Below are positions 8,650 to 18,524 of a stretch of DNA of 64,000 bases, one piece after another (position 1 is the stretch's first letter; each line of letters begins with the position of its first letter). Location of the stretch: NCBI RefSeq assembly GCF_000422585.1, contig NZ_KE383878.1, positions 24,408 to 88,407 on the forward strand, in the 5' to 3' direction. The notes under the pieces were generated by a model. The model did no database searches and was not told the origin of the DNA. It was given only the letters and a program-made list of their open reading frames with translations. The position numbers were made by a program, and so were the translations under genes. The DNA is from Hugenholtzia roseola DSM 9546. GTDB taxonomy: Bacteria; Bacteroidota; Bacteroidia; Cytophagales; Bernardetiaceae.

Positions 8650-9966
8650 CTATCTATCCCACCAAACGCGGTCAGTGAGGTTGTTTGGAAAATCCAGAGT
8701 AGGTGTATTCGGATTGTAAAGATATTCCGACTGCGGATAAGGGAAGCGGCGTGGAATTTCGCTTATCTGACCATCTGCGGCAGGCGTGAGCGTTGGGATT
8801 CCTGTTCTTCTCCAATCCGTCCAAGATTCTAATTGGGTGTACATCGCGATATACTTGTGCGTCATGACTGACTGCAAAGTATTTTGTACCGTTGCACCGA
8901 TAAAGGCTTGTGCTTGGTCGGCAGGTACGCCCATCAAATCCATAGAAGCCTGTATGCCTTCGCGCAAAGGCGTGGCAGCATCACCATTCTGACGCGCTCT
9001 TACTTCGGCTTCAATAAACTTCAATTCCATGTAGGTCATCAAAAGAAGCGGCGAAGTAGCCTGTCCCAAAACGGGTAGTCCAGAAAGGTCTTCGGTACGG
9101 TAGAAAGGCACACGTGGGTCGTTTAGTTGCTCCATCAAATCGTACATAAAGCCATTTTGCGTCATATAACCTTCTCTATCTACCACTGTGAATTGATACC
9201 AAAGGTTCGATTGTGGTACGGCAGATTGGAATTTTCCTAAGGCATCATCAGCAGCGGAAGTAAAGCCATTGCTGATAGCCGCCAAGATTTCCGCATTTCT
9301 GTCGCCTTTTTTAGAAAGGTGATTGAGATAGCGAGCTTTGAGCGAGTATGCCAACTTTGTCCATTTTTCGCGGTCGCCCCCATAAATAAGGTCGTCTGCG
9401 CGTGGTGAAAGCGAGCTTGAACTTGCCGCCAAGTCGCTGATGCCTTGGTCTAAAAGGTCAAAGATGGTATTGTAGATTTCCTCTTGCGAGTCGTACTTAG
9501 GGGTGAGGTTGTCGTTTCCTCTAAGGGCTTCGCTATAAGGAATGTCGCCAAAGCAGTCTGTCATGATGCCTAAGCTCATTGCCGTTAGGATACGCGCTAC
9601 GCCTGCATAGTGTGGCGCGTTGGCGGCTTCTGCCTTTTCTAAGATGATGCGGTAGTTATTGAAAGCACCTGCATAGGCGTTAAATTCCCACGTAGTTTCG
9701 AAATCACCGCTACCGATGACGTATCGGTTTTGCGCCACAAATTGGCGGTCTGCGCCTGTCATTTGTTGTAAGATGATGCTCGAAGTACGAGTAAGTTCAT
9801 CGCCATAGAGGAAGTAGGTAAAGACCTCCCCTTGTGTAAGGAGTGAAGACATCGGCACGTCTTGCGGCTCGTTGGGGCTGTCTTCGTAGCCTTCTAAAAA
9901 GCCGTCGCAAGCGGTAAGGGCAAAGAAGAAGGTAAGGATTAGAGAATATATACTAAATTTTTTCAT
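8650..9966 (-). CDS. SusD/RagB-family lipoprotein
   Basis: This is the surface lipoprotein that caps a SusC-type transporter and captures the ligand. The signal peptide ends in the lipobox LTAC near residue 20 (FFFALTACDGFLEG). The SusD fold is supported by YFLYGDELTRTSSIIL, the helical NNYRIILEKAEA region and GIMTDCFGDIPYSEALRG (about 133-150), a highly conserved block of the family. The C-terminal LESWTDWRRTGIPTL and FPYPQSEYLYNP are also typical. Length (438 aa) fits the shorter SusD-like-2 subgroup. It follows susC by 34 bp and is surely co-transcribed. The substrate cannot be told, and no glycoside hydrolase or protease genes are nearby. Confidence 0.95.
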   Translation of the reverse strand: MKKFSIYSLILTFFFALTACDGFLEGYEDSPNEPQDVPMSSLLTQGEVFTYFLYGDELTRTSSIILQQMTGADRQFVAQNRYVIGSGDFETTWEFNAYAGAFNNYRIILEKAEAANAPHYAGVARILTAMSLGIMTDCFGDIPYSEALRGNDNLTPKYDSQEEIYNTIFDLLDQGISDLAASSSSLSPRADDLIYGGDREKWTKLAYSLKARYLNHLSKKGDRNAEILAAISNGFTSAADDALGKFQSAVPQSNLWYQFTVVDREGYMTQNGFMYDLMEQLNDPRVPFYRTEDLSGLPVLGQATSPLLLMTYMELKFIEAEVRARQNGDAATPLREGIQASMDLMGVPADQAQAFIGATVQNTLQSVMTHKYIAMYTQLESWTDWRRTGIPTLTPAADGQISEIPRRFPYPQSEYLYNPNTPTLDFPNNLTDRVWWDR

Positions 9967-10000
9967 GGTTGCGAAAATTTAATCGTTTTAAACCCAAGAC

Positions 10001-13000
10001 TTAGAAATTGGCACGCAAAGTAGCCGAGAAGCCTCTTGTGTTAGGCATGTTGAAGTAGTCTGCCCCTTGTGCGTTGGTAGCACCTGCCAAGTTGGTTTCA
10101 GGGTCGATGCCTGTGTATTTCGTCCAAAGTGCTAAGTTTCTACCTGTCAAGACAATGCTAAGATTGCTGAAAGGTGTCTTCTTCAACCATTCGTTGTTCA
10201 AACGGTAAGAAAGTGATAACTCGCGCAAACGCACCCAGCCGCCATCTTCGATGAATTGAGAAGAAGGTCCTGTAAAGCCAGACCCCGGTCCGAAGACATA
10301 CCAGTTGATGTCTTTTGGAATTTCAACGTTGTTTTGCTGTCCTTCCTGCACGTCTTGTCCGTTGGCATTTGTACCTGATTCAGCATACACGCCATCAAAG
10401 ACCATAGTAGCCGTTTCGCGGCTTTCTGTGTCTGCATGTGTGCCGAAGTAATAAAGCGCACCTTTTGTACCGTTCCAGATGTCGCCACCTTTTCTGATGT
10501 CAAAAAGCACATTTACGCCAAAGCCTTTGTAGGTAAAGGTGTTGGTGATGCCTGCGAGCCAATCGGGGTTCGGGTCGCCTACGACAGTTTCCAAAGGCGA
10601 AATAAGCGGCACGCCATCTAAGCCTACCAATACTCTGCCTTGCTCATCTCTTTCCCAGTCGTCGCCATAAAGCGTACCATACGCCTCACCTGCTACCAAG
10701 CGTTGGTTTGCACCTGCAAAGCCCCAAGGCAAGTTGATGACATCTACACCTTCTGCCAATGAGATAACCTTATTGCGGTTGCGTGTGAAGTTGGCGTTGA
10801 TTTCCCAAGTGAAGTCATTGGTTTTGACAGGGGTGAAATACGCACTAATTTCGAAACCTTTGTTTTCCATCTCACCTGCATTGATAAAACGGCTGCGATA
10901 ACCCGAAGAGGCTGCAATCGGCACAGCGAAGATTTGGTCTACCGAACGCTGATTGTAGTAGGTGATGTCGATGCCTGCGCGGTCGTCTAAGAATTTCAAA
11001 GTAGTCCCGATTTCAAAAGTATTTACTTTTTCAGGCTTTAATTGAGAATTGCCTAATACGGTAGATTCGCTAAAACCAATCTGACCAAAGAAAGGATACT
11101 GAATACCATTATCCAACCAGCTACTTACGGCTGAGAAAGAATCTCCCACGTTGCCGAAATACGTTTTGGTTACATAAGCAGGCGGCTGATTACCTACTTG
11201 TGCATACGAAACGCGAAGTTTTCCGAAAGTGAACCATTCAGGCACTTCCAAAGCCTCTGTAAAGACAAAAGCCAAACTTGCAGAAGGATAGAAGAAGGCA
11301 CTATTAGTGGCATCACCAAAGGTAGAAGCCGCATCACGACGACCTGTCAAGGTAGCGAAAAGCATGTTTTTGTAGTCTAAACGCACGTCTGCAAAGAAGC
11401 CCGAAGTGCGGATAAGCGTTTTGCTTTCAGTAGCCAAGACCGATTGTGCGTTAGAAAGGTTGTAAAAGGCAGGTACAATTAGCCCGTCGCCCTGTACGTA
11501 GGTATTTTCTAAGGCTCTGTGGTTGATTTGGTTGCCCAAAGTAGCGGCGATACCGAAGTCATCAAAACGTTTTTCTAAGTTGATGAAAAGGTTGCCCGTA
11601 ACTTCGCGATAGAAATACGCATCTTCTACAATTCTACCCGCAGGCACTGAACGCGAGCGCACTGCAAAAATCTGACGACGCTTATCAGAATACACGTCTG
11701 TTCCTAATTGATATCTGACACTAAGCCAATCAGTAGCCTTGTAAGAAAGGTCGATGTTACCTATCAAGCGATTTACTTCGTCTTCGAAGGGGTTTTCATT
11801 GATAGCCCAATAAGGGTTGTCATAACCACCACCACGCACATAGTTGCGCTGTGTGCCGTCAGGATTGAGGTACGCATTGCGGTCTTTGGGGTCATCTAAG
11901 CCGTTAGAGTTGTCGAAACTTGGGGTAGTGCGCAATAAGCCCAACATCAGACCCGAAATATTCGAGCCTTGCTGAATACGTCTGCCGCCCGACTTGACAT
12001 AGTTTGCCGAACCACTTACCGAAATTTTATCCGATACTTTGCCCATGCCCGAAATACGCATAGAGGTACGCTCGAAAGTATTGAGCGGTACGATACCTTC
12101 TTGCGTTAGGCGTGAAAGCGAGGCAAAATAAGTAGCCTTGTCTGTTCCACCCGAAACGTTGATAGCATTTTCATATTTGAAGCCATCACGGAAAAATTGT
12201 TCGGTGTTGTTGTAAGCACGTGCAGGCGTAGAAGTCGCACCCGGTGTTTCAGCACCTACGGCAAAACCGTTTGCGTCTAAGCGCATATCCGTAACACGAG
12301 GTCCCCAGCTAAGGGTAGTCAAAGCCCACTCTCCATCGATACCTTGTCCGTAAGTATTCTGTAATTCAGGGAGTTTGTTCACTTGGCTCACTTCCACAGA
12401 ACCCGTGTAGCCTACGCTAAATTTCTTGCCTAATTGTCCCTTTTTGGTTGTGATAAGAATAACGCCATTTGCCCCACGTGAGCCGTAAATAGCAGCGGCT
12501 GCGCCCCCCTTCAAGATGTTCATTTCTGCAATATCGTCTGGATTTAAGTCGATAGCACGGTTAGAAAGCGCGACACCAGAGCGGAGGTCTTCGGTGCGAA
12601 GTTGGTCGTTGTTGATAGGAATACCGTCAATTACGATAAGTGGCTGATTCTCACCTGTCATAGAGGCATTGCCACGAATTTTAACATAAGAAGCCGCGCC
12701 TGCTGCACCTGAAGAATTGACGACCTGCACCCCTGCGGCTTTGCCTGAAAGTGCGCTAATAACGTTGGTTTCGCGCGATTGCATGAGCTTATCGCCACTG
12801 ACCTGCTCTACGGCGTAGCCCAAAGCCTTTGCCTCTGTAGGCACACCGAAGCCCACGACGACGACATCGCCCAAGACTTTGCTATCTTCTACCATCGTAA
12901 CGTCAATCGTTGTGCGATTGCCAATCGTTTCTTCTACCGCTTGCATACCTACAAAACGGAACAACAGCACATCTACTTCCGAAGGGACTTCTATGCGATA

Positions 13001-13177
13001 TTTCCCCTCAATGTCTGTCTGCGTACCTGTGTTAGTGCCTTTGCCTTGCACCGTAACACCGGGCATGGTTTCGCCTGCCTCCGATACGACTTTGCCTGTA
13101 ATGACCTTATTCTGCGCCCAAGCCGTAGTGGATAGAGCAAGGAGCATCATAAGACCAAAGATGAATCTTACACGCAT
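10001..13177 (-). CDS. SusC/RagA-family TonB-dependent outer-membrane transporter
   Basis: This is the outer-membrane barrel partner of the SusD lipoprotein, importing an oligomer with energy from TonB. A cleavable signal peptide ends in STTAWAQ (about residue 21). The carboxypeptidase-like domain comes first (KVITGKVVSEAGETMPGVTV, about 24-105). The plug follows (GYAVEQVSGDKL to LIVIDGIPIN and ILKGGAAAAIYGSRGANGVI, about 120-245). The rest is a 22-strand barrel ending in GFSATLRANF with the usual terminal Phe. The length, 1058 aa, is typical. No FecR-type or extended sensor domain is visible at the N-terminus. A promoter and a short palindromic leader lie upstream. Confidence 0.97.
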   Translation of the reverse strand: MRVRFIFGLMMLLALSTTAWAQNKVITGKVVSEAGETMPGVTVQGKGTNTGTQTDIEGKYRIEVPSEVDVLLFRFVGMQAVEETIGNRTTIDVTMVEDSKVLGDVVVVGFGVPTEAKALGYAVEQVSGDKLMQSRETNVISALSGKAAGVQVVNSSGAAGAASYVKIRGNASMTGENQPLIVIDGIPINNDQLRTEDLRSGVALSNRAIDLNPDDIAEMNILKGGAAAAIYGSRGANGVILITTKKGQLGKKFSVGYTGSVEVSQVNKLPELQNTYGQGIDGEWALTTLSWGPRVTDMRLDANGFAVGAETPGATSTPARAYNNTEQFFRDGFKYENAINVSGGTDKATYFASLSRLTQEGIVPLNTFERTSMRISGMGKVSDKISVSGSANYVKSGGRRIQQGSNISGLMLGLLRTTPSFDNSNGLDDPKDRNAYLNPDGTQRNYVRGGGYDNPYWAINENPFEDEVNRLIGNIDLSYKATDWLSVRYQLGTDVYSDKRRQIFAVRSRSVPAGRIVEDAYFYREVTGNLFINLEKRFDDFGIAATLGNQINHRALENTYVQGDGLIVPAFYNLSNAQSVLATESKTLIRTSGFFADVRLDYKNMLFATLTGRRDAASTFGDATNSAFFYPSASLAFVFTEALEVPEWFTFGKLRVSYAQVGNQPPAYVTKTYFGNVGDSFSAVSSWLDNGIQYPFFGQIGFSESTVLGNSQLKPEKVNTFEIGTTLKFLDDRAGIDITYYNQRSVDQIFAVPIAASSGYRSRFINAGEMENKGFEISAYFTPVKTNDFTWEINANFTRNRNKVISLAEGVDVINLPWGFAGANQRLVAGEAYGTLYGDDWERDEQGRVLVGLDGVPLISPLETVVGDPNPDWLAGITNTFTYKGFGVNVLFDIRKGGDIWNGTKGALYYFGTHADTESRETATMVFDGVYAESGTNANGQDVQEGQQNNVEIPKDINWYVFGPGSGFTGPSSQFIEDGGWVRLRELSLSYRLNNEWLKKTPFSNLSIVLTGRNLALWTKYTGIDPETNLAGATNAQGADYFNMPNTRGFSATLRANF

Positions 13178-13234
13178 AAATTTTAAAGTGGTTAAAGGTG
13201 GATTTTTAAATCTTTGAAGTTTCTACAAGTGCAG

Positions 13235-13253
13235 TTAGGGCTTCGAACCCTAA
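13235..13253 (-). promoter_or_regulatory. Palindromic leader element upstream of susC
   Basis: TTAGGG and CCCTAA arms enclose CTTCGAA, giving a 19-bp inverted repeat about 60 bp before the susC start codon. It sits at or just after the predicted transcription start, so it could be an operator or a 5' mRNA hairpin. No function is proven. Confidence 0.45.
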
Positions 13254-13260
13254 GCATGGG

Positions 13261-13293
13261 CAAATGTATGAAAAAAAAGATTAAAAAAAACAA
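13261..13293 (-). promoter_or_regulatory. Promoter of the susCD operon
   Basis: Read on the minus strand, TTG (13293-13291), a 22-bp spacer and TACATTTG (13268-13261). This fits the Bacteroidota consensus and gives a 5' leader of about 78 nt. The surrounding 13178-13640 stretch is A/T-rich and holds no convincing gene. Confidence 0.65.
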
Positions 13294-13648
13294 ATCGTTG
13301 CTTTTTTGTGAAGTCGGCGTGTTTAAATTTTGGTTTCCTACCAAAGTAGGCTATTATATTCCCTTTTTCGCCTTTTTAGCAAAGAAAATAAGATAGTAGG
13401 CGTGCTGATATTCCTAAAATGCTGATTCTTAGCCACTTTTTCAAATTCGATTTTAGCTTCTTAAAATTGTAATTATCCTAATATAAAGAAAAAAAAGTTT
13501 TCTTTCAAACCTAATCACCTCGAAGATTGTTTGACAAAACCCTTAATTTAGAATCATTCTAAACAAAAAGAAGGCAATTTCCCCCTTTTTCACCCTTTTT
13601 CATACAAATTCTTACATGGCAAAATTTAGCTTTTTTGAAGCCTTTGCA

Positions 13649-13684
13649 AAAAAATATAGGGCAGCCTTTTGAGTGCTGCCCTAT
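13649..13684 (-). terminator. Terminator of the hybrid histidine kinase gene
   Basis: ATAGGGCAGC (13656-13665) pairs with GCTGCCCTAT (13675-13684) around a 9-nt loop. On the minus strand a T run follows, 60 bp after the kinase stop codon. Confidence 0.85.
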
Positions 13685-13742
13685 GTTTCTATGTGTTTTT
13701 CTGTGTTTTTCTATCCATTTATCGGGTAGTGCGGTGCGCTAC

Positions 13743-16700
13743 CTAACGCAACTTTTTCGCTTTCTGCAATCTTTCAAGTTGCTCTCGTACCAATTTAAGC
13801 AAAAGATTGTAGTCGATGGGCTTGGTCATGTAATCATCTGCCCCTGCCTCTATGCACTTATCGCGGTCTTCCTTCAAAGCCTTTGCAGTAACGGCAATGA
13901 TGGGAATGTGCTTGATGCGCTCATCTTTGCGAATGTTTTTAATGGTTTCATAGCCGTCCATGATGGGCATCATGATGTCCATCAAAATAAGGTCTATTTC
14001 TTCCTCCTCCAAAACATTGAGGGCTTCCTGTCCATTGAGGGCTTCAAAAATCTCGGCTTCGTGATTTTCCAAAGCCGACGTAATGACAAAGACATTTCTA
14101 ATATCATCATCTACAATCAAGATACGCTTGCCAGATAGCATATTAGACGATTCCGATTCATTGACTAAGAGTTTCTCCAACTTTTCATTCACTACCTGAA
14201 TGGGCTGAATATCAGGCGCGTTTTGGGTAGAAGGGTCGGGCGGCAGCGGCAGCGGTTCAGGCTCTACCACGACAGGTTTGGGTTTGAAAAGCGGCTTTTT
14301 GTTCGATTTAATCGGCGTTTCTTTCGAAACCTGATGCAAAAACATCTTGGTTTTATCTAAAAGCTGATTATGCGATTGTGGATTTTTGATGATAATACTC
14401 ACCGAATAGAGCCTCAATTCGCTGGTTTCTTCGGGTGTGAGGTCTTTGCTGGTGTAAATGATAACGGGGATATTCATGCGCTGCTCGCGAATGTAGCGGC
14501 TAAGTGCCATGCCACTGCCTTTTTCCAAGTTTAGGTCGGCAATGACGGCATCATAAGCACCCTTTGAAAGTTCCTCTTTGGCGGCATCTTCGGTAGTAAC
14601 GGCTTTACAACTTACTGCCTCTTTATTGAACATTTCCAATAAGAAACCCTGTTGGATAGGGTCGTCTTCTACCAAAAGCATCTGTTTTTCTTGTTTGCTC
14701 GAAATACCTGCCAAGCGCACTACTTCCTCGCGCACCTGCCAAGCCTCGATGGGCTTTTGTAGGTAGCCGATTGCGCCTTTTTCAAAGAGTTCTAAGTTTT
14801 TGTCGCGTGCCGAAACAATGCTAATTGGAATGGCGCGAAGTTCGTCTTTTTGTTTGATAAGTTCTAAAAGTTCGCTACCATTCATATCAGGCAAGCCCAA
14901 ATCCAACAAAATGCCAACAGGCACAATTTGCTCCAAATCGCTCAAAGCCTCCTTTGCGGAAGTGGCAATGAGGGCTTTCATGCCTGCCCCACGACTAATT
15001 TCAGCCAAGCTATTGGCATAGTCGATGTTGTCTTCCACAATCAAAATAACTTTGTCGTCTTCGGTAATGGTTTCGCGGTCGTCGTCTATCGAGAGTTTGA
15101 CCACTCCTCGATACATAGGCATCTGACGCGGCGCATTTTCGGCTACTTCGGTAGCAGCCTGCATAGTCAGATTTTTAGGTTCGTAATTGACCTCTATTTG
15201 GCGGTCGCGAATGGAAGAGTTGCGAATTTCGTTGCGCAAAGGCAATAAGATATAAAACTCGCTGCCTTCGTTTTCCTTGCTCTCCAAATGCAATTCACCA
15301 CCCAGCATCATCGTAAGCTCACGCGCGATAGAAAGCCCCAAGCCTGTGCCTCCAAATTCACGCGAAACCGAACCATCTACTTGCTGGAAGGCTTCAAAAA
15401 TAATCTTTTGCTTGTCTTTCGGAATCCCGATACCTGTATCTTTTACGCCTATGCGAATTGGGTGTTTGGCTTTGGTTTTGGCATCAGGATTGTGCGAAAT
15501 GCGTAGCGTAACGCTGCCTTCGCGCGTAAATTTGAAGGCATTGGAAAGGAAATTTTTAAGCACCTGCGCCAATTTGTCCCTGTCATTGACTAATTCGGAT
15601 TGAAGTTCATCGACGATATGAAACTGCAAACCCTTCTGTTTGGCAATCTCATCAAAAAGGGCTTTGAGTTGGGCGGTTAGCTCTTCGGTCTGGAAGTGGA
15701 AAATATTGACCACCATGCGCCCTGCCTCTATCTTGGAAATGTCTAAGATGTCATTGATAAGATTTAATAAATCATTACCCGATTGATAAATTACCTGACA
15801 TTTCTGAACTTCGCGGTCTGAAAGGGTCTTGGTAGAATTGCGGCGAAGCATATCCGAAAGCAAGATGATAGAATTAAGAGGCGTGCGCAATTCGTGCGAC
15901 ATATTTGCCAAAAATTCCGACTTGTATTTGCTCGAACGCTGCAACTCTTCGGCTTTGGTTTCAAGCTCTTTTTGTGCATCTACCAAGAGTTCATTTCTAA
16001 ATTCGAGTTCGCTTCTTTGGCGTTCGAGTTGCTCTTGCTGCTGTTGCAATTCCTCATTGGTTTGCTGCAATTCTTCGGCTTGCTGCTGCATTTCTTCATT
16101 TTGTTGCTGCAATTCTTCCGACTGCTGCTGCACGCGCATTTGTTCGGCTTTGAGTTGGAGATTGGCTTGTTCTACGCGCTTTGCCTGCTCTTCGGCTTCT
16201 TTGCGTGCCGATTCTGCCATCTCAAATAGAAGTTTCATCTTCGACTCCTGCAAGGCAGAATAAAGGTGCGAAGCCATAGTCTCGGTTGCATCTTCCAAAA
16301 AAGTGCGCTGCAAGGCAGTGAAAGGCTCGAAGGCGGCAAGTTCTATCACCCCACAGAGTTCATTTTCATAAACCAAAGGAAAGGCAAGAACCTGTGTAGG
16401 TTTGCGCTCCACCGTACCCGAAGTAATGCGCATTTCCGTTTCGTTTTGGGCATTTTTGAGCAAAATAGGCTTGCGCTCGTGTGCCACTTGCCCCACGATA
16501 CCCTCTTTGATACCAAAAGAAGTGCGCAAAGAATCGCGCTCTACAAAGGCATAAGAGCTGGTCAGGTGCAAACGCCTTGTTTCGTCGTAATAGACATAGA
16601 GAACGCCACAGCCCACTTCCAAAAATTCGCCTAAAAAGGAGATAATGCGCTCGGAGAGTTCTTCGGTGCTATAATGCCCCGAAAGCAGGACGTTGAGGCG

Positions 16701-17645
16701 TGTGAGTCCGTCTTTGAGATAATTTTGGTCGCGCAAATTGCTCGTCATGCGCGTCAGGGCGATAGCCAACTGGTCTTTTTCACTGCGGGGTGTGATATTG
16801 GTAGAAAAATCGCCTTGTGAAATCGCATTGGCTTGGCTTACAATTTGGTCGAGGCTTCGAACAATCTGATTAAAACTTTGTGAAAGTTTGCCAATTTCGT
16901 CGTTTCTATGCCCTTTGATATGCACGTTTAAGTCGCCCAAAGCAACGGCAGCAGCACTTTTTTCCAATTCCTCGATGGGTTTGCTTACGTAACCTTTGAT
17001 AACAAACCACATCACAAAAATTACCAAAATGGTAATCGCTGCCAAAGAGAGCAAAGTCATATAGGCTTCGCGTACAGTAGCCTGATTTTGCGCTTGGCTT
17101 TGTTCGGCTACTTCTTCTTTCTTTTTGATAAGGTCGTCAATCGCATTTTTTAGCTCATCAGAAGAGGCTTGTAAATCGCCATAAAGGGCTTTGGTAAGGG
17201 CGGCTTCCGATTCAACGCTATTGTTGTCTATGCTCAAAACCTCACCTCTTTTTTTGCGAAACGTGTTAAGAGCCTTGCTATATCGCTCGAAAAGTTCGCG
17301 CTCCTCGTCGGTTTCGAGTTTGGAATCTAATTCTCTGCTCCACGTATCGATTTGCTTTTCTAAAAAGAAAATCTCCTCGCGAAAAAGGGAACGCTGATTT
17401 GCCTGCGGCGCAAAAATGGCATCGCGCGTGCGTGTGAGCGTGAGCGGATACGCCTCTGCAATATGCGTCAGGAGTTTGAGTCCTGCAAATTGCTTATTGG
17501 CAACCTGCTCGGCACGGTTTCGCAGCCGCTCAACGTCGGAAAGAGCTACATAGCTCATCGCTACCACCATTGCCACGATAAAAAAGTAGCTAAACGAAAG
17601 TTTAGCATTGATATTTAGATTGCTAAACCACTTAAAGAGATTCAT
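13743..17645 (-). CDS. Hybrid sensor histidine kinase with HAMP, GAF and three receiver domains
   Basis: This 1300-residue inner-membrane sensor kinase has, in order: TM1 (about 12-34), a helical sensor segment like four-helix-bundle MCP sensors, TM2 (about 195-215) and a HAMP region (about 215-270). A GAF domain follows (about 320-460), then a Gln/Glu-rich coiled coil (about 485-565), HisKA with SHELRTPLN (His near 584) and HATPase_c with GTGLGLSIARE. Three receivers come last, with LLDLGLPDMNG, VIADLNLEKGSG and LILMDIMMPIMDGYE. All three keep the acceptor Asp. The last is the best conserved, with MTKPID carrying the Lys, and is the likeliest output. No response-regulator gene adjoins it. 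Input signal unknown. Confidence 0.95.
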   Translation of the reverse strand: MNLFKWFSNLNINAKLSFSYFFIVAMVVAMSYVALSDVERLRNRAEQVANKQFAGLKLLTHIAEAYPLTLTRTRDAIFAPQANQRSLFREEIFFLEKQIDTWSRELDSKLETDEERELFERYSKALNTFRKKRGEVLSIDNNSVESEAALTKALYGDLQASSDELKNAIDDLIKKKEEVAEQSQAQNQATVREAYMTLLSLAAITILVIFVMWFVIKGYVSKPIEELEKSAAAVALGDLNVHIKGHRNDEIGKLSQSFNQIVRSLDQIVSQANAISQGDFSTNITPRSEKDQLAIALTRMTSNLRDQNYLKDGLTRLNVLLSGHYSTEELSERIISFLGEFLEVGCGVLYVYYDETRRLHLTSSYAFVERDSLRTSFGIKEGIVGQVAHERKPILLKNAQNETEMRITSGTVERKPTQVLAFPLVYENELCGVIELAAFEPFTALQRTFLEDATETMASHLYSALQESKMKLLFEMAESARKEAEEQAKRVEQANLQLKAEQMRVQQQSEELQQQNEEMQQQAEELQQTNEELQQQQEQLERQRSELEFRNELLVDAQKELETKAEELQRSSKYKSEFLANMSHELRTPLNSIILLSDMLRRNSTKTLSDREVQKCQVIYQSGNDLLNLINDILDISKIEAGRMVVNIFHFQTEELTAQLKALFDEIAKQKGLQFHIVDELQSELVNDRDKLAQVLKNFLSNAFKFTREGSVTLRISHNPDAKTKAKHPIRIGVKDTGIGIPKDKQKIIFEAFQQVDGSVSREFGGTGLGLSIARELTMMLGGELHLESKENEGSEFYILLPLRNEIRNSSIRDRQIEVNYEPKNLTMQAATEVAENAPRQMPMYRGVVKLSIDDDRETITEDDKVILIVEDNIDYANSLAEISRGAGMKALIATSAKEALSDLEQIVPVGILLDLGLPDMNGSELLELIKQKDELRAIPISIVSARDKNLELFEKGAIGYLQKPIEAWQVREEVVRLAGISSKQEKQMLLVEDDPIQQGFLLEMFNKEAVSCKAVTTEDAAKEELSKGAYDAVIADLNLEKGSGMALSRYIREQRMNIPVIIYTSKDLTPEETSELRLYSVSIIIKNPQSHNQLLDKTKMFLHQVSKETPIKSNKKPLFKPKPVVVEPEPLPLPPDPSTQNAPDIQPIQVVNEKLEKLLVNESESSNMLSGKRILIVDDDIRNVFVITSALENHEAEIFEALNGQEALNVLEEEEIDLILMDIMMPIMDGYETIKNIRKDERIKHIPIIAVTAKALKEDRDKCIEAGADDYMTKPIDYNLLLKLVREQLERLQKAKKLR

Positions 17646-17855
17646 ATTTAGTTATGTTGATGAGCTATTGATTCTGAAAAGCCGTCAGCGGCTCTTTTCG
17701 GTTGCACCAAGATACGGGCTTTTTTGTCTTTCTTTTGCAAAGAAAAACAAATACCCTGCAATTCGGACATAGAAAGCCGATTTTTCGATAAAAATACGAA
17801 AACTTTGCCGCCAAACAAGCCACAAGGCAGATAGAAATATTGCGCCACCTTGCCC

Positions 17856-18458
17856 TTATTGAGGCTCTGCCAATTCCACGACCTCACAGTTGCGCGTAGA
17901 ATGACGTACCCAAACGGTATCGCCCTTGTCTATTCGCTCGTAAAAGTACAAACTTACCTCCATATTTTGAGAAGTGGGCGCGTCATTTTTTGCTTCCGTA
18001 CAAAAATATGCAAGCGATAAATTGTACCTTGCCCCTCTTTCTTTGTACGTATTTTTGCCCACCACAACGGCAGGCGATATTTTGCCATAATTTTCCAACT
18101 CATAACGCGCATAAAAATCGCTGCTGCTAATCAGAATAAAGCCCGACCCAAAGAAAAGCGGAAAAGAGGCGAGCAAATTGCCGAAAAATAACTGCCCCTG
18201 CGCTCCCTGCTTGCGCCAAGTAGGGTCTTCTTTGCGCTTCTGAAAGCGCGTGTATTCTTCGTCTAAGTTGGGAAATTTGAATAGTTTGAGAAAGTAGTAA
18301 TAACTTTTAAAAGTGCTAAGTATCATCACCAAAAAGATGAACAAGAAAGCAATAGTGTAGGAATAATAACCCACGACTACAATCATAAAAGCCCAAAAAA
18401 GAGCCTGCAAGGATAAAAGAATTGTCGAATTTGCCAAGCCCGCCCAAATTGCTTTCAT
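17856..18458 (-). CDS. Membrane protein, paralogue A of a tandem pair
   Basis: I cannot name this family. The protein (200 aa) has two long hydrophobic segments near the N-terminus (about 10-50, possibly two helices), a charged loop (DEEYTRFQKRKEDPTWRK), then another TM near 95-112 and a C-terminal soluble part. The soluble part (ISPAVVVGKNTYKERGARYNLSLAYFC to GDTVWVRHSTRNCEVVEL) resembles the small beta domain of DUF3592-like membrane proteins. The neighbouring gene is a clear paralogue with the same plan, 66 bp upstream. Two Cys are shared by the paralogues (one in each of the motifs F-C and N-C). The 210 bp downstream hold no supportable gene. Confidence 0.75.
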   Translation of the reverse strand: MKAIWAGLANSTILLSLQALFWAFMIVVVGYYSYTIAFLFIFLVMILSTFKSYYYFLKLFKFPNLDEEYTRFQKRKEDPTWRKQGAQGQLFFGNLLASFPLFFGSGFILISSSDFYARYELENYGKISPAVVVGKNTYKERGARYNLSLAYFCTEAKNDAPTSQNMEVSLYFYERIDKGDTVWVRHSTRNCEVVELAEPQ

Positions 18459-18524
18459 AGAATTTTATTAAAAATTTATTTCAAAGTTTTATGAAAATTT
18501 CGTAAAAATTGTTTTCGGAAAAGT

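Noticed and set aside
15829-16263. Ser/Cys-rich open frame on the + strand
   Set aside because: It is the antisense shadow of the Gln/Glu-rich coiled coil of the histidine kinase.
17648-17887. 79-residue frame downstream of the membrane paralogue
   Set aside because: It overlaps the end of the paralogue gene and has no recognisable motif.
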